The notes beneath the pieces are model-generated. The model did no database searches. It was given only the letters and a program-made list of their open reading frames with translations, and was not told the DNA's origin. A stretch of DNA of 64,000 bases from Pseudanabaena galeata CCNP1313 (GTDB taxonomy: Bacteria > Cyanobacteriota > Cyanobacteriia > Pseudanabaenales > Pseudanabaenaceae), in assembly GCF_029910235.1 (NCBI RefSeq), contig NZ_CP112874.1, positions 2,914,001 through 2,978,000 of the forward strand, in the 5' to 3' direction. Of the stretch, positions 60,511 to 64,000 are shown piece after piece (positions within the stretch are counted from its first letter, which is position 1; every line of letters begins with the position of its first letter). Position numbers and translations under genes: made by a program.

Positions 60511-62068
60511 AATGCAAGAAATGGCGAAGCCCTGTAAATACCATAACTAAGCCAAGCTCATCAGCCGCTTTAATTGAGTCGGCATCGCGCATACTTCCTC
60601 CTGGTTGAACGATCGCCACAATTCCTGCGGCTGCCGCAGTGCGTACAGAGTCATCAAAGGGGAAAAAGCCATCACTTGCAAGGAATGCTCCCTGCGCTTT
60701 GTCTCCTGCTTGCTCTAGAGCAATTTTGGCTGAGCCGATGCGGTTGGTTTGACCAGCACCTATGCCGATGGTGGTGCAGTCTTTAGTAATGGCGATCGCA
60801 TTGGATTTGACATGACGACTAACTTTCCACGCAAAAATTAGTTCCTGCAACTGCTCAGGAGCTGGCTGCTTTTGGGTAACTACTTTCCATGTGTCAGGAT
60901 TGACCGCTTCATCGTCAGATCTCTGGACTAGCATTCCCCCCGCGAGCGTCTTCACTGTTTCATGGGAACCATGTTTGAGATCGGATAGAACTAAAACCCG
61001 TAAATTTTGTTTTTTGCCCAGAATCGCAGAAACACTGGGAACACAGGCAGGAGCAACTACACATTCTAAAAATGTCTTGTTCAAAAGATTGGCAGTTTCT
61101 TCATCAATCGGACGATTGAGGGCGACGATACCACCAAATGCAGAAGTGGCATCTGCTTCAAAGGCTTTTTGATAAGCTTCCGCAATGGTGGAGGCGATCG
61201 CTACACCGCAAGGATTATTATGCTTGATGATCACCGCACAGGGTAGATCGTCGCTAAATTCGGCGATGATACTGCGGGCTGCTTCGAGATCGAGTAAGTT
61301 ATTGAAACTGAGTTCTTTGCCTTGAAGTTGTTGCGCGGCTGACCAGCCTTTGGGTGTTGCACCTACTTGATACCATGTCGCAGGTTGATGGGGATTTTCG
61401 CCATAACGTAGGGGCTTAGGATTGTTGCATAGCAAAGTATAGGAAGAAGCAAGCTTATTGAGTGGCTCCTGTTCTGCTTTCTGCTCATTTTCTAAATACT
61501 CAGCGATCGCTTTATCATAGGACTGTGTATGTTGGAAAGCGGCGATCGCCAGTTTCTTGCGAAACTCTAGGGTGGTTTCGCCGTTGTTGGCTTTTAGCTC
61601 TGCTAGAAACTCTGCATATTGGCTAGGGCTAGACAATACCGCAACATGATTATAATTCTTTGCTGAGGCGCGAATCAGCGTTGGTCCACCAATATCAATA
61701 TTCTCGATCGCATCTTCAAGGGTGACATTAGGCTTAGCGATCGTTTCGGTAAATGGATAGAGGTTAACTACCACAATCCGAATTGGTTGAATCTCGTTAT
61801 CAGCTAAGTCTTGCTGATGTTCTGGTAGATCAAGTCTGGCTAGAATGCCGCCATGAATCCGTGGATGCAAGGTTTTGACTCGTCCACCTAAAATTTCAGG
61901 TGCGCCTGTATAGTCAGAAACCTTAGTAACTTCAAGCTCAGCCGCCTTGAGTGCCTTGGCAGTTCCACCACTACTGATTAGTTGAAAATTGTAGGTGGTC
62001 GATAGTTCACGGGCAAGGTCGAGTAGTCCTGTTTTGTCAGAAACACTCAAAAGGGCAAGGGGTTTCAT
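60509..62068 (-). CDS. purH: bifunctional PurH (AICAR transformylase / IMP cyclohydrolase)
   Basis: 519 residues from the ATG at 62066-62068 (MKPLALLSVSDKTGLLDLAR). The IMP cyclohydrolase part (1-200) has SSGGTAKALKAAELEVTKV, KTLHPRIHGGILARLDLPEH, and VVVNLYPFTETIAKPN. The transformylase part has RYGENPHQPATWYQVGATPK, ELSFNNLLDLEAARSIIAEF, KHNNPCGVAIA and ends VVFTGLRHFLH. It completes the last two steps of de novo IMP synthesis. Frames open further upstream (62089, 62134) are possible but would be unusual. Its 3' end coincides with a family C element. Confidence 0.95.
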   Translation of the reverse strand: MKPLALLSVSDKTGLLDLARELSTTYNFQLISSGGTAKALKAAELEVTKVSDYTGAPEILGGRVKTLHPRIHGGILARLDLPEHQQDLADNEIQPIRIVVVNLYPFTETIAKPNVTLEDAIENIDIGGPTLIRASAKNYNHVAVLSSPSQYAEFLAELKANNGETTLEFRKKLAIAAFQHTQSYDKAIAEYLENEQKAEQEPLNKLASSYTLLCNNPKPLRYGENPHQPATWYQVGATPKGWSAAQQLQGKELSFNNLLDLEAARSIIAEFSDDLPCAVIIKHNNPCGVAIASTIAEAYQKAFEADATSAFGGIVALNRPIDEETANLLNKTFLECVVAPACVPSVSAILGKKQNLRVLVLSDLKHGSHETVKTLAGGMLVQRSDDEAVNPDTWKVVTQKQPAPEQLQELIFAWKVSRHVKSNAIAITKDCTTIGIGAGQTNRIGSAKIALEQAGDKAQGAFLASDGFFPFDDSVRTAAAAGIVAIVQPGGSMRDADSIKAADELGLVMVFTGLRHFLH

Positions 62069-62166
62069 ACTATTTAGCTCCATATTCATGATGGGAGTTG
62101 GGCAAAGCTTTGCCTTATAAACTTCCTGTGCCATTTTATCGCATGTTACAGCGCTTTGCGCTCAAA

Positions 62167-62217
62167 CCAAAACCCGTAAGGTTGCGCCCCTGCGGGGCGC
62201 AACCTTACGGGTTTTGG
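62167..62217. repeat. perfect 24-bp-arm palindrome
   Basis: CCAAAACCCGTAAGGTTGCG plus CCCC, loop TGC, GGGG and complement. It lies between the GST-like gene and purH, both on the minus strand, and could terminate the former. Confidence 0.65.
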
Positions 62218-62241
62218 TAATTTGTTCTGAACAGGTACTTT

Positions 62242-62916
62242 TCAAGTAATCACGATCGCTGCTTGTGCTGGTGTCCACACAGGAAACTTCTGCATCACCA
62301 ACTCAAATAGCTCACTAGTTTCATGCCATTTTAGCCATTGCTGCAAATGCAAATAAGAACTTGAGAGAAACCAATCTATATCTACATAGGCAAACTGCCT
62401 CACAAAGGGGAAAATCGCAATATCCGAGAGGGTTTGCCGATCGCTAATCAAAAAACTATGAGTAGCATCAGATGGCGATCGCTGTTGCAGTTGAAGTTCT
62501 AAAACTTTGAGAAACTCTTCCGCTTGTTGTCGATAGTCTTCCTGCGATTGATCAGGGAATCGGTTGGGGTACTTATAGCGATCAAGGGCGCGTTTAAATT
62601 CATGGTCATTGGTATGGATAAGCTGTTGCGCGATCGCTACAGAATGATCAGGTAAATCTTGCCAATTGAGAGGATCATACTGTTGAATTGCCCAATTCAT
62701 AATATCGAGACTCTCTTCCAAAACCATAAAATCTTGTCCAGTAAATATTTGCATTACAGGTGTTGTTCCCTTGGGCGAAATATCAAGCATTTCTCTAGAT
62801 TTATTCTTTAAAGAGACTTCCCTCAGTTCATAACTGACACCTGCATAGGCAAGAGCCATTCTTGCGCGAATTGCATAGGGACAACGTCTGAAAGAATAAA
62901 GAATGGGAAGATACAT
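62242..62916 (-). CDS. glutathione S-transferase-like protein (224 aa)
   Basis: The ATG at 62916 gives MYLPILYSFRRCPYAIRARM, a thioredoxin-like N-terminus with the CPYA site and typical NTE-GST start. EVSLKNKSREMLDISPKGTT is the glutathione-binding loop pattern (PKGTTPVM). The all-alpha C-terminal domain (residues 85-220) includes DIAIFPFVRQFAYVD. It probably conjugates or reduces with glutathione; the substrate is unknown. A Met nine residues upstream (62943) is an alternative start. Confidence 0.82.
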   Translation of the reverse strand: MYLPILYSFRRCPYAIRARMALAYAGVSYELREVSLKNKSREMLDISPKGTTPVMQIFTGQDFMVLEESLDIMNWAIQQYDPLNWQDLPDHSVAIAQQLIHTNDHEFKRALDRYKYPNRFPDQSQEDYRQQAEEFLKVLELQLQQRSPSDATHSFLISDRQTLSDIAIFPFVRQFAYVDIDWFLSSSYLHLQQWLKWHETSELFELVMQKFPVWTPAQAAIVIT

Positions 62917-62977
62917 AACCGAACTAAGAAAGACAATTAGCATATTTTATAGCAATGGAAGAGATTGCTAGGAAATC

Positions 62978-63046
62978 AAAATCCAAATAAATAGAGGCAG
63001 TGCAAAGCACTGCCTCTATTTATGCCGTCTCTATTTATTTGGATTG
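62978..63046. repeat. long AT/GC palindrome
   Basis: AAATCCAAATAAATAGAGGC, AGTGCAAAGCACT, GCCTCTATTTATGCCGTCTC, TATTTATTTGGATT: the two arms match except for an extra stretch in the right arm, probably a partial duplication of an arm. Confidence 0.5.
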
Positions 63047-63072
63047 CAAAACCTTCATTGCTTAATTACTGT

Positions 63073-63115
63073 CCGATTTTTGTTAGCGCGGCTTCGTAGC
63101 GCTAACAAAAATCGG
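63073..63115. repeat. CCGATTTTTGTTAGCGC palindrome (family E copy 3)
   Basis: CCGATTTTTGTTAGCGC with its complement around GGCTTCGTA. Same outer stem as 7318 and 15531, different inner arms. Confidence 0.6.
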
Positions 63116-63148
63116 TTCCTGTTAAATTTCATAACCCTTACCTAAAAC

Positions 63149-63261
63149 AACGTCAATTCGACGAAAGCGAAAAATGGCAAGAATCGCTTAGCGATTCTTG
63201 CCATTTTTCGCCATTTGCGGCGTGCTTCGCACGCCGCAAATGGCTATATCGAACTCACGTT
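63149..63261 (+). repeat. 113-bp double-hairpin element, family C copy 5
   Basis: AACGTCAATTCGACGAAAGC to TATATCGAACTCACGTT. Hairpin 1 carries GGCAAG/CTTGCC instead of GGTAAG/CTTACC (compensated) and the loop is TTA rather than TAA. Confidence 0.85.
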
Positions 63262-63498
63262 AAAACAAAAATAGTTGCATTGTCATCTTGAAAGAGGATT
63301 TGGAGACCAAATCCCTACATTTTTTACAGGTAGGGGCTTGGTCTCCAAGCCCCATCTCCGCTTCTTAATAATTCATTGCGATACTTCTATGTTTCTCTTG
63401 CTAGAAACTGTAATCTGTAATACCTTTGTCTCATAGGCGATCGCCTTAAATACAGTAGTAAAAAGCCATAAAATATCCAAATATAACTGCATTAATTC
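63262..63498. other. leader region of the BMP-like lipoprotein gene
   Basis: No gene is seen. A hairpin at 63301-63349 (GGAGACCAAATCCCTAC ... GTAGGGGCTTGGTCTCC) is of the GTAGGGGC-containing repeat type. An AT-rich segment with a HIP1-like GGCGATCGCC near 63437 precedes the start codon. Confidence 0.4.
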
Positions 63499-64000
63499 AT
63501 GGGAATAATCACTAATAGAGTTTCTTCTATAGTCTCTGGCAAGAATCTATGGGTCGCAGCATTGGGAGCAATACTTACTGGAGCCTGTAATAGTACTCCC
63601 ACACCTCCAGTCTCAACCGCTCCAGCATCAACCACAGGCGCAACCACCGCTTCTCCAGATGCAAAAGAATTTAAAGCCGCAATGATTTTAGTAGGCCCAC
63701 AAAATGATTCTGGTTGGAACCAAGGTCATTACGAAGCCTCAAAATATGTAATGGAGAAGCAGTCAGGCATTCAATTTGACTATGTAGATAAGGTCAATCC
63801 AGGCGATCGCCCTAATGTTAAAGCTTCACAAGTAGCTGATGATCTAATTGCTAAGGGGGCAAAGCTAGTATTTTTCAACTCAGATGATTTTAAGGATGAT
63901 GCTCTAGAAACTGCTAAAAAGCATCCTACTGTGTCCGTAATTCATGCCAGTGGCGATTACGCTTGGAAAGAAGGCAAAAACTTCAAAAACCAGCCAAATC
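63499..64000 (+). CDS. BMP-family lipoprotein (ABC transporter substrate-binding-like), partial
   Basis: The ATG at 63499 opens a frame that runs off the window after 167 codons. The N-terminus has a signal (NLWVAALGAILTGACNSTPT, lipobox LTGAC). The mature part starts FKAAMILVGPQNDSGWNQGH, as in BMP/PnrA-type lipoproteins (ILVGP.NDxGWNQ.H), followed by AKLVFFNSDDFKDDALETAK and VSVIHASGDYAW. The family binds nucleosides or related solutes for an ABC importer. The substrate is not known. The stop and any permease genes lie beyond the edge. Confidence 0.85.
   Translation, partial: MGIITNRVSSIVSGKNLWVAALGAILTGACNSTPTPPVSTAPASTTGATTASPDAKEFKAAMILVGPQNDSGWNQGHYEASKYVMEKQSGIQFDYVDKVNPGDRPNVKASQVADDLIAKGAKLVFFNSDDFKDDALETAKKHPTVSVIHASGDYAWKEGKNFKNQPN

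Noticed and set aside
1-64000. tRNA or rRNA genes
   Set aside because: No cloverleaf with a T-loop (GGTTCGA-type) or rRNA-like stretch was recognised when reading both strands by eye; a tRNA search program would decide this.

Overview
The window is a cyanobacterial chromosome segment. It carries chlorophyll synthase (chlG), a SufR-controlled suf locus, an aa3-type oxidase operon, ferredoxin-dependent sulfite reductase and very many HIP1 octamers (GCGATCGC). HIP1 abundance, AT-rich intergenic DNA and many small palindromic elements suggest a filamentous or Pseudanabaena-like lineage, but the genus is an inference. I found no rRNA, tRNA or CRISPR array.

Layout. 1-24 kb: an A-type Fe-S carrier (partial), an aminotransferase, a 1602-residue acidic protein ending in pentapeptide repeats, a DCC-family protein, an aldose epimerase, an HTH-GrpE-like fusion, a fructosamine-kinase-like protein, scpA, a T4 Rnl1-like RNA ligase, a LuxR-type response regulator, a carboxyl-terminal protease, an ammonium transporter, sulfite reductase and an Orn/Lys/Arg-type decarboxylase. 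24.5-32.4 kb: a DUF2231 pair followed by ctaC, ctaD and ctaE and a GMC oxidoreductase. CtaC lacks the CuA ligands, so this looks like the alternative (ARTO, probably quinol-oxidising) oxidase. Four accessory genes are wedged between ctaC and ctaD. 32.5-39.8 kb: an HNH endonuclease, eight consecutive toxin-antitoxin loci (one an orphan antitoxin), and a decayed nuclease gene. 39.8-44.6 kb: chlG, an orphan efflux adaptor and a lytic transglycosylase. 44.7-53.5 kb: an AAA ATPase/Toprim-like pair, then sufD, sufC, accessory genes, sufB, divergent sufR and an NFU scaffold. 53.7-64 kb: a 1395-residue hybrid histidine kinase, a Yip1-like protein, aroA, purH, a GST-like protein and the start of a BMP-family lipoprotein.

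How the parts fit. SufB, SufC, SufD, the A-type carrier and NFU serve Fe-S cluster assembly. A CAAC-N6-GTTG palindrome between sufB and sufR fits SufR repression. Core operons (cta, suf) are interrupted by accessory genes of nuclease, toxin or defence type.

The least explained structure is in the repeats. (1) About 40 units with a TGGGCGATCGCGTTTTT core, all in one orientation, form arrays between most of the toxin-antitoxin loci from 33.5 to 38.4 kb. (2) Several MITE-like palindromic families fill intergenic gaps. One is a 113-bp double hairpin in five copies whose stems covary and whose loops occur in both orientations. Another interrupts a nuclease pseudogene at a TA, and removing it rejoins a protein motif. 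(3) The AAA/Toprim pair is bracketed by sufD and a second, diverged copy of the last ~22 codons of sufD.
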